Origin: Pseudonocardia sp. HH130629-09
GTDB lineage: Bacteria > Actinomycetota > Actinomycetes > Mycobacteriales > Pseudonocardiaceae
Length of the DNA: 64,000 bases
Direction of reading: 5' to 3'
NCBI RefSeq assembly: GCF_001294645.1
Contig: NZ_CP011868.1
Span: forward strand, 4,402,001-4,466,000
The notes under the pieces are model-generated. The model had not been told where the DNA came from and searched no databases. It saw only the letters and a list, made by a program, of their open reading frames with translations. Position 1 is the first letter of the stretch; every line of letters starts with the position of its first letter. Below, piece by piece: positions 33,889-42,696 of this stretch. The translations under genes were made by a program, and so were the position numbers.

Positions 33889-34211
33889 TCGTCGTGTTCC
33901 TGCGGGGGCAGGCTCTTGGCCGGCTCCACGTCACGGTCGACCTTGCCGAGCTTCGACGCGCCGCCGGGCGAGCCCAGTTCGTCGAAGAAGTCCACATTGG
34001 CCTTGGTGTAGGCGGCCCACTGGTCGGGGACGTCGTCCTCGTAGTAGATGGCCTCGACCGGGCAGACCGGCTCGCACGCACCGCAGTCGACGCACTCGTC
34101 GGGGTGGATGTAGAGCATCCGTCCACCCTCGTAGATGCAGTCCACCGGGCATTCCTCGATACACGCCTTGTCGAGCAGGTCGACGCAGGGTTCGGCGATC
34201 ACGTAGGTCAC
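33885..34211 (-). CDS. fdxC: Seven-iron ferredoxin FdxC
   Basis: A 108-aa [3Fe-4S][4Fe-4S] ferredoxin. The first cluster region has [17 protein letters not shown], and the second [20 protein letters not shown], the standard spacing of actinobacterial FdxC. The GTG at 34211 is preceded by GGAGG 9 bp upstream. It donates electrons to oxidoreductases and is commonly found upstream of dapC without being part of lysine synthesis. The acidic tail (residues 80-108) is longer than minimal. Confidence 0.94.
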   Translation of the reverse strand: MTYVIAEPCVDLLDKACIEECPVDCIYEGGRMLYIHPDECVDCGACEPVCPVEAIYYEDDVPDQWAAYTKANVDFFDELGSPGGASKLGKVDRDVEPAKSLPPQEHDE

Positions 34212-34327
34212 TTCGGTGGTCCTCCACTCGGAGCAGCGGACACCCGGCGATCATGTGGTGGTGGGGTGTCCGGTCAAACTGGGACGCTCGCAGGTTAACC
34301 CGCGGCCCCCGGCGGGGCAGGAGTGAG

Positions 34328-35338
34328 GTGGTCGGCTTCATGCTCGACGAGCTGGCAGGACGGCGAGTGGCCCTGCGCCACCGCATCGCGCCGGAGGACG
34401 CAACGGGCCCCGGACTGACCGACGCGGTCGGTGAGCTGGAGCCCGACGGGCCCGACGCCGTCGTCGTCCACACCCGGTCGGGGCAGGTCCACGTGCGGCG
34501 CGACGCCGTCGTCGCCGTCCGGGAGGTGCCACCCGCCCCGGCCCGGCGGGCGTCGCGTGCGGCGGTGAACCGGCTGGAACGCGTGCGGGCGGCGGCCTGG
34601 CCGGCGCCGGTCGTCGAGGAGCTGGGCGGCTGGCTGCTGCGCGCGGCGGGCGGCTGGACCCGGCGGGCGAACTCCGCGCTCGCGCTCGGGGACCCGTGGA
34701 TGCCGGTGGAACGCGCCCTGGAACGGGTGCGGGAGTTCGCCGGGCGGCACGGCATCGTCCCGGTGGTGCAGGCCCCGGTGGACGCGCCCTGGTCGAACCG
34801 GGTGACCGAGGCGGGCTGGATACGGGACGAGGACCCCGGGACCTGCAGCGTGCTGGTCACGCGCGCCGCGTCCGACGCCCCGGCACCGCGGTGGCCCGCG
34901 ACGCCCGGACCCGACTGGTGGGCCGCGCAGGGCGAGCCGGAACCCGCGCCCGACGCGCCCGCGTGGGCGGTGCTGACCGGAGCGTCCGCCGGGGTGTTGC
35001 GTCCCGGTGAGCAGAGCAGAGCGTCGAGCACGGACCCCGCCGAGGTCGGATTCGGCACGCTCGCCGACGCCGACGGGACGCCGGTCGCGTCGGTGCGGGC
35101 CGCTGTCGTCGACGACCACGTCTACGTGTCACGCCTGTGGGTCGTCCCGGCCGCGCGGCGGGGCGGGCTCGCGTCCCGGCTCACCGGACAGGCTCTGGCC
35201 TGGGGCGCGGCGCACGGTGCGCGGCACGGGATGCTCGACGTCGCCGACGACAACACGGCCGCGCTCGCCCTCTACCGCGGCACCGGCTGGACCGACCACC
35301 ACCGCTACCACTACCTGGTTCCCCCGGAACCTGCCTGA
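34328..35338 (+). CDS. GNAT acetyltransferase with N-terminal extension and a repeat-derived linker
   Basis: A 336-aa protein. An N-terminal beta-rich segment (about residues 1-65, VRRDAVVAVREVPPAP at its end) precedes a first, degenerate GNAT-like half (85-180, EELGGWLLRAAGGWTRRANS). The C-terminal GNAT half (245-330) holds the acetyl-CoA loop RLWVVPAARRGGLASRLTG. The linker (about 223-233, LRPGEQSRASS) is encoded by a degenerate copy of the dispersed GCTCTGCTCACC repeat. GTG 34328 has AGGAG four bases upstream; ATG 34340 is an alternative. Substrate unknown. Confidence 0.82.
   Translation: MVGFMLDELAGRRVALRHRIAPEDATGPGLTDAVGELEPDGPDAVVVHTRSGQVHVRRDAVVAVREVPPAPARRASRAAVNRLERVRAAAWPAPVVEELGGWLLRAAGGWTRRANSALALGDPWMPVERALERVREFAGRHGIVPVVQAPVDAPWSNRVTEAGWIRDEDPGTCSVLVTRAASDAPAPRWPATPGPDWWAAQGEPEPAPDAPAWAVLTGASAGVLRPGEQSRASSTDPAEVGFGTLADADGTPVASVRAAVVDDHVYVSRLWVVPAARRGGLASRLTGQALAWGAAHGARHGMLDVADDNTAALALYRGTGWTDHHRYHYLVPPEPA
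34997..35028 (-). repeat. Degenerate repeat copy inside the GNAT coding sequence
   Basis: Matches the complementary arm (TGCGTATCGGTGAGCAGAGC core) at about 25 of 29 positions, without a partner arm. It is in frame, 32 bases, with no stop, and encodes LRPGEQSRA. The corresponding reading frames of the intergenic copies also encode LRIGEQSK, so insertion in this orientation is translationally open. It sits in a linker between two protein domains. Confidence 0.55.
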
Positions 35339-35360
35339 CCGGAGGATCACGAGGTCAGGC
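35333..35360. terminator. Hairpin spanning the GNAT and downstream gene stops
   Basis: GCCTGACC (35333-35340) pairs perfectly with GGTCAGGC (35353-35360) with a 12-base loop. Both stop codons lie in the arms or next to them. Bidirectional terminator candidate. Confidence 0.55.
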
Positions 35361-36137
35361 GAACCCGCGGTCGAGCAGCCAGGCGCGGGCCTGCTTGGCG
35401 GCACGCTTGAGCCCCGACCACTCCCCCAGGTACTTTCCGACGACGCCGACGACCGGCAGCAGCCCGAGCCACTGGTGGTAGAAGCGGCCGTGCGGACGTT
35501 TGTCGAGCTCGTCCTCCACACCCCACAGGGCCCGTCCGAGGCGCCAGACGGCGCTGCCCACGCGCTTGAGCGTGGCCCGCTTGCCGCCGTCGCCGGCGAG
35601 GTCACCGGTGAGTTCCTCGGCGCGGGCGTCGGCCGCGGCGTCCTCGGCCGCGGTGAGCTCCCGGGCGGCGAGGTCGAGCTCACGCTGGAACAGCACCGAC
35701 GCCAGCAGCTCGACGAGCCGGTCCTCCGAGCGCACGCCGTGCTCGCCCGCGATCGCGACGAGCAGCAGCCCCTCCCCGGCCGCGCCGACGGCGTCGGACA
35801 CCGGCAGGGTGCGCGCCAGCGCCCCGCCGAGGCCCGGGATCGCGGCGATCAGCGTCGTGAACCGGCCAACCCGGTAGACCCACCAGTCGCTGCGGGCGGG
35901 GACGTCCATCGCCACCCAGGCCGAGGTGCCGGGGACCTTCACCGACGCCAGCGCGTCGAGGATCTTGTCGGCCAACGAGCGTTCCTCGTCGCTCGTGTCC
36001 GCCGCACGGTCCGAGCCGGGCGTCACCCGGGCGCGCAGGCCGAACGGGTCGGACTCGCGCAGCCCGTCGAGCACCGGCCGGGTCGCCCGCACGAACGGGC
36101 GCAGGACCCGCACCAGGTCGTCGTCGGAGATCGTCAT
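35355..36137 (-). CDS. Conserved hypothetical protein, mshB operon
   Basis: A 260-aa protein I do not recognise. A charged N-terminal 60 residues (ADTSDEERSLADKILDALA) lead into amphipathic and hydrophobic stretches around 85-130 (TTLIAAIPGLGGALARTLPVS, VGAAGEGLLLVAIAGE), then a charged helix (about 150-195), a Trp-rich region (AVWRLGRALWGVED) and WLGLLPVVGVVGKYLGEW near the end. It looks membrane-associated rather than a classic transporter. Start overlaps the previous gene's stop by one base at 36137, so it is the last gene of the mshB operon. Confidence 0.7.
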   Translation of the reverse strand: MTISDDDLVRVLRPFVRATRPVLDGLRESDPFGLRARVTPGSDRAADTSDEERSLADKILDALASVKVPGTSAWVAMDVPARSDWWVYRVGRFTTLIAAIPGLGGALARTLPVSDAVGAAGEGLLLVAIAGEHGVRSEDRLVELLASVLFQRELDLAARELTAAEDAAADARAEELTGDLAGDGGKRATLKRVGSAVWRLGRALWGVEDELDKRPHGRFYHQWLGLLPVVGVVGKYLGEWSGLKRAAKQARAWLLDRGFA

Positions 36138-36523
36138 CAGCTGACCCTACGGTCGCGGCCGTCCGCCAGCCGGTCGAGCGCCCTGCGGAACGACACGACA
36201 CCGGTCACGGCGCCGGCGACGAGCAGCAGCAGCGACTCCCAGTTCACCGGGAGCAGGAGGTCCCCGCCAGGTCCGAAGAAGCCGAGCACGAGCACCGCCG
36301 CGAACCACACGACCAGCGGGGCGGCGGCACCGGCCGGGGTGGGGAGGATCTCGGTGGCCGTGGTGTGGATCAGCCACGGCAGCGAGACGACCACGATCAG
36401 CGTGCCCAGCGGCACCGGGACCGGCCCGATGTAGAGCATCTGGAACATCAGCTCGAAGGCCACCAGCAGCACCGAGATGACCAGCAGTACCAGCGCGAGC
36501 GGGAGCCTCGTCACGTCGCTCAT
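36137..36523 (-). CDS. Small integral membrane protein, mshB operon
   Basis: A 128-aa protein with four predicted helices: LPLALVLLVISVLLVAFELM, VPLGTLIVVVSLPWLIH, LVVWFAAVLVLGFFGPGG and LLLLVAGAVTGVVSF, ending in a basic tail. A similar small membrane protein follows mshB in M. tuberculosis (Rv1171). Overlap of 4 bp with mshB and 1 bp with the next gene indicates one operon. Function unknown; conserved linkage to mycothiol synthesis may be incidental. Confidence 0.82.
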   Translation of the reverse strand: MSDVTRLPLALVLLVISVLLVAFELMFQMLYIGPVPVPLGTLIVVVSLPWLIHTTATEILPTPAGAAAPLVVWFAAVLVLGFFGPGGDLLLPVNWESLLLLVAGAVTGVVSFRRALDRLADGRDRRVS

Positions 36524-37407
36524 CCGTCGACCCCCTCGAACAGGTCCGACTCCGTCGTGCCGGGCGGCGCACCGGCGAGCACGTACTCCTCGACCCCCAG
36601 CAGCGGCTGCACGATGCCGTTGCTCATCGCGAACGCGACCCAGCTGTCGCCGCTGCGGACGTCGATCTGGGTGGCGTGGGCCCGCATCGCGGCGACGCGT
36701 GCATCGTCGTGGGCGTCGACGTCGACCCGGGTCGTGACGGCGCCGACGTCGTGGCCAGGGTGCTCGTCGGGCTCCGGCCAGCGCAGCCCGGTGCGGTCCG
36801 GGTCCCCGCCGAGGGCGGAGTGCAGCTCGGCGAGCCCGGCGTCGAGCAGCGCGCTCGACCGGACCGCGAAGTACAGCTTGGCGACGACGTCCGGGCGCGC
36901 CCCGGCGGCGGCGACGGCCAGCTCGTGCGCGCGGACGTGGTCGGGGTGGCCGTAGCTGCCGTCGGAGGCGTAGGAGACCAGCACCTGCGGGCGGACCTCG
37001 TCGATGATCTCCAGCAGCTGCGCGAGCTGGGTGCCGAACGGCTCCGGGGCGGCGAACGCCCGCGCGTGCAGCTGCGGCGGCAGCGCTGCGCGGGTCCCGT
37101 GCCCGGCCAGCACCATGCCGGAGTCGCGCCAGCGCCCGGGGCCACCGAGCCAGCGGTGCCGGGGCCCGCCGAGGGCGGCCAGCGCCGCGTCGAGCTCGCG
37201 GATGCGGTAACCGCCGAGCTGGTCACCGCGTTCCGGGGCGAGCTCGGCCAGCTCCGGTCCGATCACCTCGCCCTCCTCACCGAGGGTGCAGGTCACCACG
37301 GTGACCTCGCAGTCGGGGTCGGCGGTGTAGCGGGCGATGGTCCCGCCGGTGGTCAGGGTCTCGTCGTCCGGGTGGGCGTGGACGAGCAGGAGGCGACGAG
37401 CAGGCAC
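36520..37407 (-). CDS. mshB: GlcNAc-Ins deacetylase of mycothiol biosynthesis
   Basis: Removes acetyl from GlcNAc-inositol, second dedicated step of mycothiol. The 295-aa PIG-L/LmbE fold protein has HAHPDDET (His12, Asp15 metal ligands and catalytic Asp14), CTLGEEGEVIG, GPRHRWLGGPGRWRDSGM and SYGHPDHVRAHEL with the third zinc His. Mycothiol genes are restricted to actinobacteria, which supports the taxon call. First gene of a three-gene overlapping set; tsaD ends 10 bp upstream on the same strand. Confidence 0.93.
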   Translation of the reverse strand: MPARRLLLVHAHPDDETLTTGGTIARYTADPDCEVTVVTCTLGEEGEVIGPELAELAPERGDQLGGYRIRELDAALAALGGPRHRWLGGPGRWRDSGMVLAGHGTRAALPPQLHARAFAAPEPFGTQLAQLLEIIDEVRPQVLVSYASDGSYGHPDHVRAHELAVAAAGARPDVVAKLYFAVRSSALLDAGLAELHSALGGDPDRTGLRWPEPDEHPGHDVGAVTTRVDVDAHDDARVAAMRAHATQIDVRSGDSWVAFAMSNGIVQPLLGVEEYVLAGAPPGTTESDLFEGVDG

Positions 37408-37416
37408 CCGGGGAGC

Positions 37417-38532
37417 CTACGGGTCGATGATCGGCCCCGCCGCGGCGTGGGGCACGACGGGCAGCGGGTACTCCGCCGCCTCCCCCGTCGCCGGGGGGAA
37501 CATGATCGTCGCGCGGGTCAGCGGGACGGTCGGGACGGCGGTCCCGGCCAGCCCCGCGGGTGCGACGCCGTCGCGGACCAGCAGATCGCCCAGGGCCGCG
37601 ATCATCGCGCCGTTGTCGGTGCACAGCCGGGGCGCGGGTACCCGCAGGGTGATCCCGGCGGCGGCACAGGCACGCTCCATCTCGGTGCGCAGCACCCGGT
37701 TCGCCGCGACCCCGCCGACCATGAGCAGGGTGTCCGCGCCGCGCTCGGCGCACGCCCGCAGCGCCTTGCGGACCAGGACGTCGACGACGGCCATCTGGAA
37801 CGACGCGGCCACGTCCGGGACCGGGACGGCGCGGCCCGCGTCCTGGGCCGCCTCGACGTGCCGGGCCACGGCGGTCTTGAGCCCGGAGAAGGAGAATCCG
37901 AACGCGGCGTCGCGCGGGCCGGTCATCGGGCGCGGGAACGCGATCGCGGCCGGGTCGCCGTCGAGTGCGGCCTTCGAGACGGACGGACCGCCGGGATAGG
38001 GCAGGCCCAGCAGCCGGGCGACCTTGTCGAAGGCCTCCCCCGCCGCGTCGTCGACGGTGTCGCCGAGATGCTCGACGGGTTCGCGGGCCAGGTCGCCCAG
38101 CGCCAGCAGCGAGGTGTGCCCGCCGGAGACGATCAGGCAGACGCAGCGGTCGGGCAGCGGCCCGTGCTCCAGGACGTCGACGGCGGCGTGCCCGGCCAGA
38201 TGGTGCACCCCGTAGAGCGGCACGTCCAGCGCCGTCGCGTACGCCTTGGCCGCCGCGACGCCGACGTGCAGCGCGGGCGAGAGCCCCGGCCCCGCGGTGA
38301 CCGCGACGGCATCGACGTCGGACAGCGACACCCCGGCCGCCTCGACGGCTGCGCGCACCATCGGGGTAACCGCGCTCACGTGGGCGCGGGCCGCGACCTC
38401 CGGGACCACACCGCCGAAGCGGGCGTGCTCGTCCGCCGACGACGCCAGCCCCTCGCCGAGCAGCACCCCGTCCCGGACGAGACCGGCACCGGTCTCGTCG
38501 CACGACGTCTCGATCCCCAGAACCAGCGACAC
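37417..38532 (-). CDS. tsaD: tRNA N6-adenosine threonylcarbamoyltransferase TsaD
   Basis: Core enzyme of t6A37 tRNA modification. The 371-aa ASKHA protein has [15 protein letters not shown], the metal-site [12 protein letters not shown] (H111-type HxxxH), [14 protein letters not shown], the conserved PGGPSV and [11 protein letters not shown], and [15 protein letters not shown] (nucleotide site). Many relatives group tsaD with tsaB/rimI; those are absent here. It sits between dpp genes and mshB. Confidence 0.94.
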   Translation of the reverse strand: MSLVLGIETSCDETGAGLVRDGVLLGEGLASSADEHARFGGVVPEVAARAHVSAVTPMVRAAVEAAGVSLSDVDAVAVTAGPGLSPALHVGVAAAKAYATALDVPLYGVHHLAGHAAVDVLEHGPLPDRCVCLIVSGGHTSLLALGDLAREPVEHLGDTVDDAAGEAFDKVARLLGLPYPGGPSVSKAALDGDPAAIAFPRPMTGPRDAAFGFSFSGLKTAVARHVEAAQDAGRAVPVPDVAASFQMAVVDVLVRKALRACAERGADTLLMVGGVAANRVLRTEMERACAAAGITLRVPAPRLCTDNGAMIAALGDLLVRDGVAPAGLAGTAVPTVPLTRATIMFPPATGEAAEYPLPVVPHAAAGPIIDP

Positions 38533-38599
38533 GCCACCCAGTTTCGCACCGGGTGGCGTGTCGTGGCAGTGGGGTCCTGCTCGGACGGGTCGTGCTCGG

Positions 38600-40678
38600 T
38601 CAGGTCCGCAGGAGCGCGCGCTCCTCGGCGAAGTGGCAGGCCACCCGGTGCCCCGGGCCGGACGCGATCTCCAGGACCGGCTTCTCGTCGATGCAGCGCG
38701 CCTTGTCGGCGTCGGACAGCTCCAGGTGCTTCCAGCACCGGGTGCGGAACCGGCAGCCCGACGGCGGGTCGGCCGGGTTGGGCACGTCCCCGGTCAGCAC
38801 GATCCGCTCGCGGGACCGCTCGACCTCCGGGTCCGGGACGGGCACCGCCGAGATCAGCGCCTGGGTGTAGGGGTGCTGCGGCCGGTCGAACAGGTCGTCG
38901 CGGTCGGCGACCTCGACGACGTTGCCCAGGTACATCACCGCGACGCGGTCGGAGATGTGGCGCACCACCGACAGGTCGTGAGCGATGAACAGATAGGTCA
39001 GCCCGAAGTCGCGCTGCAGCTGCTCGAGCAGGTTGAGCACCTGGGCCTGGATGGACACGTCCAGGGCCGAGACGGGCTCGTCGAGCACCACGAACTTCGG
39101 GTTGAGCGCGATCGCCCGTGCGATGCCGACGCGCTGGCGCTGCCCGCCGGAGAACTCGTGCGGGTAGCGCTCGGCGTACTCGGCCGAGAGCCCTACGGTC
39201 TCGAGCAGCTCCGGGATCGTGGAGTCGGTGAGCTCGCCTCCGAGCAGCTCGTACTTCTCCGACAGGATCGACCGAACCGTCATGCGCGGGTTCAGCGACG
39301 CGTACGGGTCCTGGAAGACGATCTGCATGTCCTCCCGGGCCGAGCGCAGCTCGGACTGCCCGAGCGCGGTCACGTCGCGGCCGTTGATGTGCACGCTGCC
39401 GGCGGTGGGCTCGTGCAGCCGCAGGATCGCCCGGGCCGCGGTCGACTTGCCGCAGCCGGACTCGCCGACCAGCGACAGCGTCTGCCCCTCGGGGATCTCC
39501 AGGTCGATGCCGTCGACAGCCTGCACCACACCGACGGTGCGTTGGAACAGCACGCCGGAGCGGATCGGGAACGACTTGGTCAGCCCCGCGGTGCGCAGCA
39601 TCGGCTCGCCGGTCGCCGTCTCCGCGACGTGCGCCTCGGACCCCGGCACGACCGGCTCGCGCGGCGTGGCGGCGGCCTCGCCGACCTCGTCGGGGTGCAG
39701 GCAGGCGTGCAGGTGACCGGGCCGGTCGGTGAGCTGGACCAGCTCCGGGGTCTTCTCCGCGCAGGACGACGTGGCGAACCGGCAGCGCGGGTGGAACGCG
39801 CAGCCCGACGGGACGTGCGCGAGGTTCGGCGGCTGCCCGGGGATCGGCTCCAGCTTCTCCGGCCGGGCCTGGTCCATCCGCGCCAGCGACGACAGCAGCC
39901 CGTATGTGTAGGCGTGCCGCGGCTCGGCGAAGATCTCGTCGTTGGTCCCGGTCTCGACGACCCTGCCCGCGTACATGACCATGATCCGGTCGGCGTGCGC
40001 CGCGACCAGGCCCAGGTCGTGGGTGATCAGGACGATCGCCGTCTCGCGCTGCTCCTGGAGCTTCTCGAGCAGGTTCATGATCTGGGCCTGCACGGTGACG
40101 TCGAGCGCGGTGGTCGGCTCGTCGGCCAGCAGGACCTTCGGGTCGTTCGCGAGCGCCATCGCGATCATCGCGCGCTGGCGCATCCCGCCGGAGAACTCGT
40201 GCGGGTACTGCGACGCCCGCGCGGCCGGGTTGGGGATGCCGACCTCGCCGAGCAGGTCGACGGCGCGGCGGCGGGCGGTGACCTTGCCGGCCTGCCGGTC
40301 GTGTGCCCGGATCATCTCGGCGATCTGGTCGCCCACCTTGTAGACCGGGTTCAGCGCGGTCAGCGGGTCCTGGAAGATCATCGCGATGTCCTTGCCGCGC
40401 AGCTTGCGCTGCTCGGACTCCGACATCGTCAGCAGGGAGCGGCCCTCCAGCAGCACCTCACCGCTGGGGAACGTCGCCGGCGGGGTCGGGACGAGGCCCA
40501 TCAGACTCATCGCCGACACCGACTTGCCGGAGCCGGACTCGCCGACGATCGCCAGGGTCTCGCCCCGGTCGACGTGCCAGCTGACGCCGTCGACGGCCTT
40601 GACCACACCGGCGTCGGTGGAGAAGTGCACCCGCAGGTCGCGGACCTCGAGCATGTGCTCGCTTCGGTTCTCGGTCAC
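38600..40678 (-). CDS. Fused DppD-DppF peptide ABC transporter ATPase
   Basis: A 692-aa protein with two complete ATPase domains. The first (about 1-335) has [22 protein letters not shown] and [10 protein letters not shown]; the second (about 360-690) has [30 protein letters not shown] and [15 protein letters not shown]. Each ends with the oligopeptide C-terminal zinc-finger-like domain: [14 protein letters not shown] and [21 protein letters not shown]. It powers import of peptides with DppBC. Fusion of the two ATPases is frequent in actinobacteria. Its GTG lies 3 bp after the dppC stop. Confidence 0.93.
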   Translation of the reverse strand: MTENRSEHMLEVRDLRVHFSTDAGVVKAVDGVSWHVDRGETLAIVGESGSGKSVSAMSLMGLVPTPPATFPSGEVLLEGRSLLTMSESEQRKLRGKDIAMIFQDPLTALNPVYKVGDQIAEMIRAHDRQAGKVTARRRAVDLLGEVGIPNPAARASQYPHEFSGGMRQRAMIAMALANDPKVLLADEPTTALDVTVQAQIMNLLEKLQEQRETAIVLITHDLGLVAAHADRIMVMYAGRVVETGTNDEIFAEPRHAYTYGLLSSLARMDQARPEKLEPIPGQPPNLAHVPSGCAFHPRCRFATSSCAEKTPELVQLTDRPGHLHACLHPDEVGEAAATPREPVVPGSEAHVAETATGEPMLRTAGLTKSFPIRSGVLFQRTVGVVQAVDGIDLEIPEGQTLSLVGESGCGKSTAARAILRLHEPTAGSVHINGRDVTALGQSELRSAREDMQIVFQDPYASLNPRMTVRSILSEKYELLGGELTDSTIPELLETVGLSAEYAERYPHEFSGGQRQRVGIARAIALNPKFVVLDEPVSALDVSIQAQVLNLLEQLQRDFGLTYLFIAHDLSVVRHISDRVAVMYLGNVVEVADRDDLFDRPQHPYTQALISAVPVPDPEVERSRERIVLTGDVPNPADPPSGCRFRTRCWKHLELSDADKARCIDEKPVLEIASGPGHRVACHFAEERALLRT

Positions 40679-40681
40679 GGG

Positions 40682-41656
40682 TCAGTTCCTCCCGCGCAGC
40701 TTGGGGTCGAGGGCGTCGCGCAGGCCGTCGGCCACGAACGCGAAGCCCAGCGTGGTGATCGCGATGGCGGCGGACGGGAAGATCCACAGGAAGCTCTTGC
40801 CCGGCACCGACAGGTACTGGGACGCCTGCGAGATCAACCGGCCCCACTCGGGGACGTCCGGCGGGACGCCGACACCGAGGTAGGACAGGGTCGCCATCGC
40901 GACGACGACCACGCCGATCGAGGTGAACGAGTACACGAGCACCGGCGCCACGGCGTTGGGCAGGATGTGCCGGGTCAGGATCCGCCGGGTGCCCGCCCCG
41001 ATCGAGCGGGCCGCCTCGACGTACTCGGCCTCCCGCAGGGCCAGCACCTGGCCGCGCATCAGCCGGGCGGTCGTCATCCAGCCCAGTGCGACGAGTGCGA
41101 TGACGACCGGCAGCGTCCCGCCGCCGACCGCACGGACGATCACCAGTGCGCCCACCAGCGGCGGGAACGCGAGGAAGATGTCGATGATCCGGGCGATCAC
41201 CGCGTCCCAGGCGCCGCCCTTGAACCCGGCGAGCGCACCGAGCGTCAGGCCGAGGACGAGGGAGAAGAAGACCACGGACAGACCGACGATCATCGCCAGC
41301 CGGACGCCGTAGATGATCCCGGAGTACAGGTCGCGGCCGAGGACGTCGGTGCCGAAGAAGTGCGCCGACGACGGCGGCTGCAGCGTGTTGAGCAGGTTCT
41401 GCTCGAACGGGTCGTAGGGCGTCGAGAACGGCGAGATGATCGCCATGACGATCTCGAACGCGACGATGATCAGCCCGGCCATCGCGAGCTTGTTCCGGCG
41501 GTAGCGCCGCCAGATCTCGGCGAACTGGCCGTTGGACCGCGCGCGACGGGAACCGTCGGGCGCCGGTGTGACGGCCTCGGCGGGGTCGCCGCCCGGCAGT
41601 CCGAGCGCGGCGGCCGGATCGGTGGCCGGCGCGCCGGGGGTGGGTGGTGGGTTCAT
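40682..41656 (-). CDS. dppC: Peptide ABC transporter permease, DppC type
   Basis: A 324-aa permease with an N-terminal hydrophilic extension (1-55), a first helix (LAMAGLIIVAFEIVMAIISP), a lumenal segment with HFFGTDVLGRDLYSGIIYG and a five-helix permease core carrying the coupling motif EYVEAARSIGAGTRRILTRH (EAA loop). It is third in dppA-B-C-DF on one strand. The conserved FGTDxLGRD is the diagnostic DppC/OppC sequence. Confidence 0.93.
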   Translation of the reverse strand: MNPPPTPGAPATDPAAALGLPGGDPAEAVTPAPDGSRRARSNGQFAEIWRRYRRNKLAMAGLIIVAFEIVMAIISPFSTPYDPFEQNLLNTLQPPSSAHFFGTDVLGRDLYSGIIYGVRLAMIVGLSVVFFSLVLGLTLGALAGFKGGAWDAVIARIIDIFLAFPPLVGALVIVRAVGGGTLPVVIALVALGWMTTARLMRGQVLALREAEYVEAARSIGAGTRRILTRHILPNAVAPVLVYSFTSIGVVVVAMATLSYLGVGVPPDVPEWGRLISQASQYLSVPGKSFLWIFPSAAIAITTLGFAFVADGLRDALDPKLRGRN

Positions 41657-41677
41657 GCGAGGGATCGCCTCACTCAG

Positions 41678-42610
41678 TCAGCTCAGGCGGATGCGCGGGT
41701 CGAGGTAGGCGTAGAGGATGTCGACGAGCATGGAGAGCAGCACGTAGGCCACCACGCTGTAGACGACCACCGCCATGATGACCGGCGCGTTGTTGTTCGT
41801 GATCGCGCGGGCCAGCAGGAATCCGGCGCCGTTGTACTGGAACACCGTCTCGGTGACGATCGCGCCGCCGATGTAGGTGCCCAGGGTGAGCCCGACGAAC
41901 GTGACGACGGGCAGCAGCGACGTCCGCATGGCGTGCCTGCCGATGACCGTCCGCTCGGACAGCCCCTTGGCGCGTGCGGTGCGGACGTAGTCGGCCTGCA
42001 GGACCTCCAGCATCGACCCCCGCATCAGCCGGGCGACGAACGCCGACTCGATGATCGCGAGGGTGAACGCGGGCAGGATCACGTCCCAGTACCAGGGCAC
42101 CTCCTCGAGGAAGCTGCGCGGTACCGGCGGGAACGGCCCGACCCCGGAGACATTCGCGACCAGGAAGATCGCGACGACGAACACCGGGACACCGATGCCG
42201 ATGGTGGAGACGACGGTGACGAACACGTCCCAGAACGAGTAGCGGCGCACCGCGGCGATCACCCCGGCCGTCACCCCGAACAGGACGAGGAACAGTAGCG
42301 CGACGACGGCGAGCAGGATCGTGTTCGGGACGGTCTCGGCGAGCAGCTGGGAGACCGGGCGCCGCTGGTCGAAGTCGAGGCCGAAGTCGCCGGTGACCAT
42401 GTTGCCGAGGTAGTTCACGAACTGGACCGGCAGCGGCTGGTCGAGACCGAACTTGGCGCGGTTGATCGCGGCGACCTCGGGCGGGACGACCTTCTCCCCG
42501 GTGGAGGCGAAGGGGTCGCCGAGCGAGAACGTCGCGATGAAGATCAGGAACGCGGTGACGACGACGACCAGGATCCCCTGGAGCAGCCGTCGAAGGATGA
42601 ATCTGCCCAT
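41678..42610 (-). CDS. dppB: Peptide ABC transporter permease, DppB type
   Basis: A 310-aa permease. FILRRLLQGILVVVVTAFLI forms helix 1, GLDQPLPVQFVNYLGNMVTG the large periplasmic segment with FDQRRPV, and YVRTARAKGLSERTVIGRHA the cytoplasmic EAA coupling loop. ATG at 42610 is preferred to a longer start because MGRFILRR is the usual family N terminus. Spacing to dppC is 21 bp and to dppA 86 bp; all four genes form one operon. Confidence 0.93.
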   Translation of the reverse strand: MGRFILRRLLQGILVVVVTAFLIFIATFSLGDPFASTGEKVVPPEVAAINRAKFGLDQPLPVQFVNYLGNMVTGDFGLDFDQRRPVSQLLAETVPNTILLAVVALLFLVLFGVTAGVIAAVRRYSFWDVFVTVVSTIGIGVPVFVVAIFLVANVSGVGPFPPVPRSFLEEVPWYWDVILPAFTLAIIESAFVARLMRGSMLEVLQADYVRTARAKGLSERTVIGRHAMRTSLLPVVTFVGLTLGTYIGGAIVTETVFQYNGAGFLLARAITNNNAPVIMAVVVYSVVAYVLLSMLVDILYAYLDPRIRLS

Positions 42611-42696
42611 GGAAGCACGGACTTTCGTGTGGTGGGAACGCCGCACGACGGCCCGCGTCCCGGGGTCACCGGGACGCGGGCCGCGTCAGCGGGACG

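Noticed and set aside
38246..42298. 1350-codon open frame on the plus strand across tsaD and dpp genes
   Set aside because: Arg/Asp/His/Gly-rich low-complexity shadow of high-GC genes on the other strand; no domain, and four well-identified genes occupy the region.
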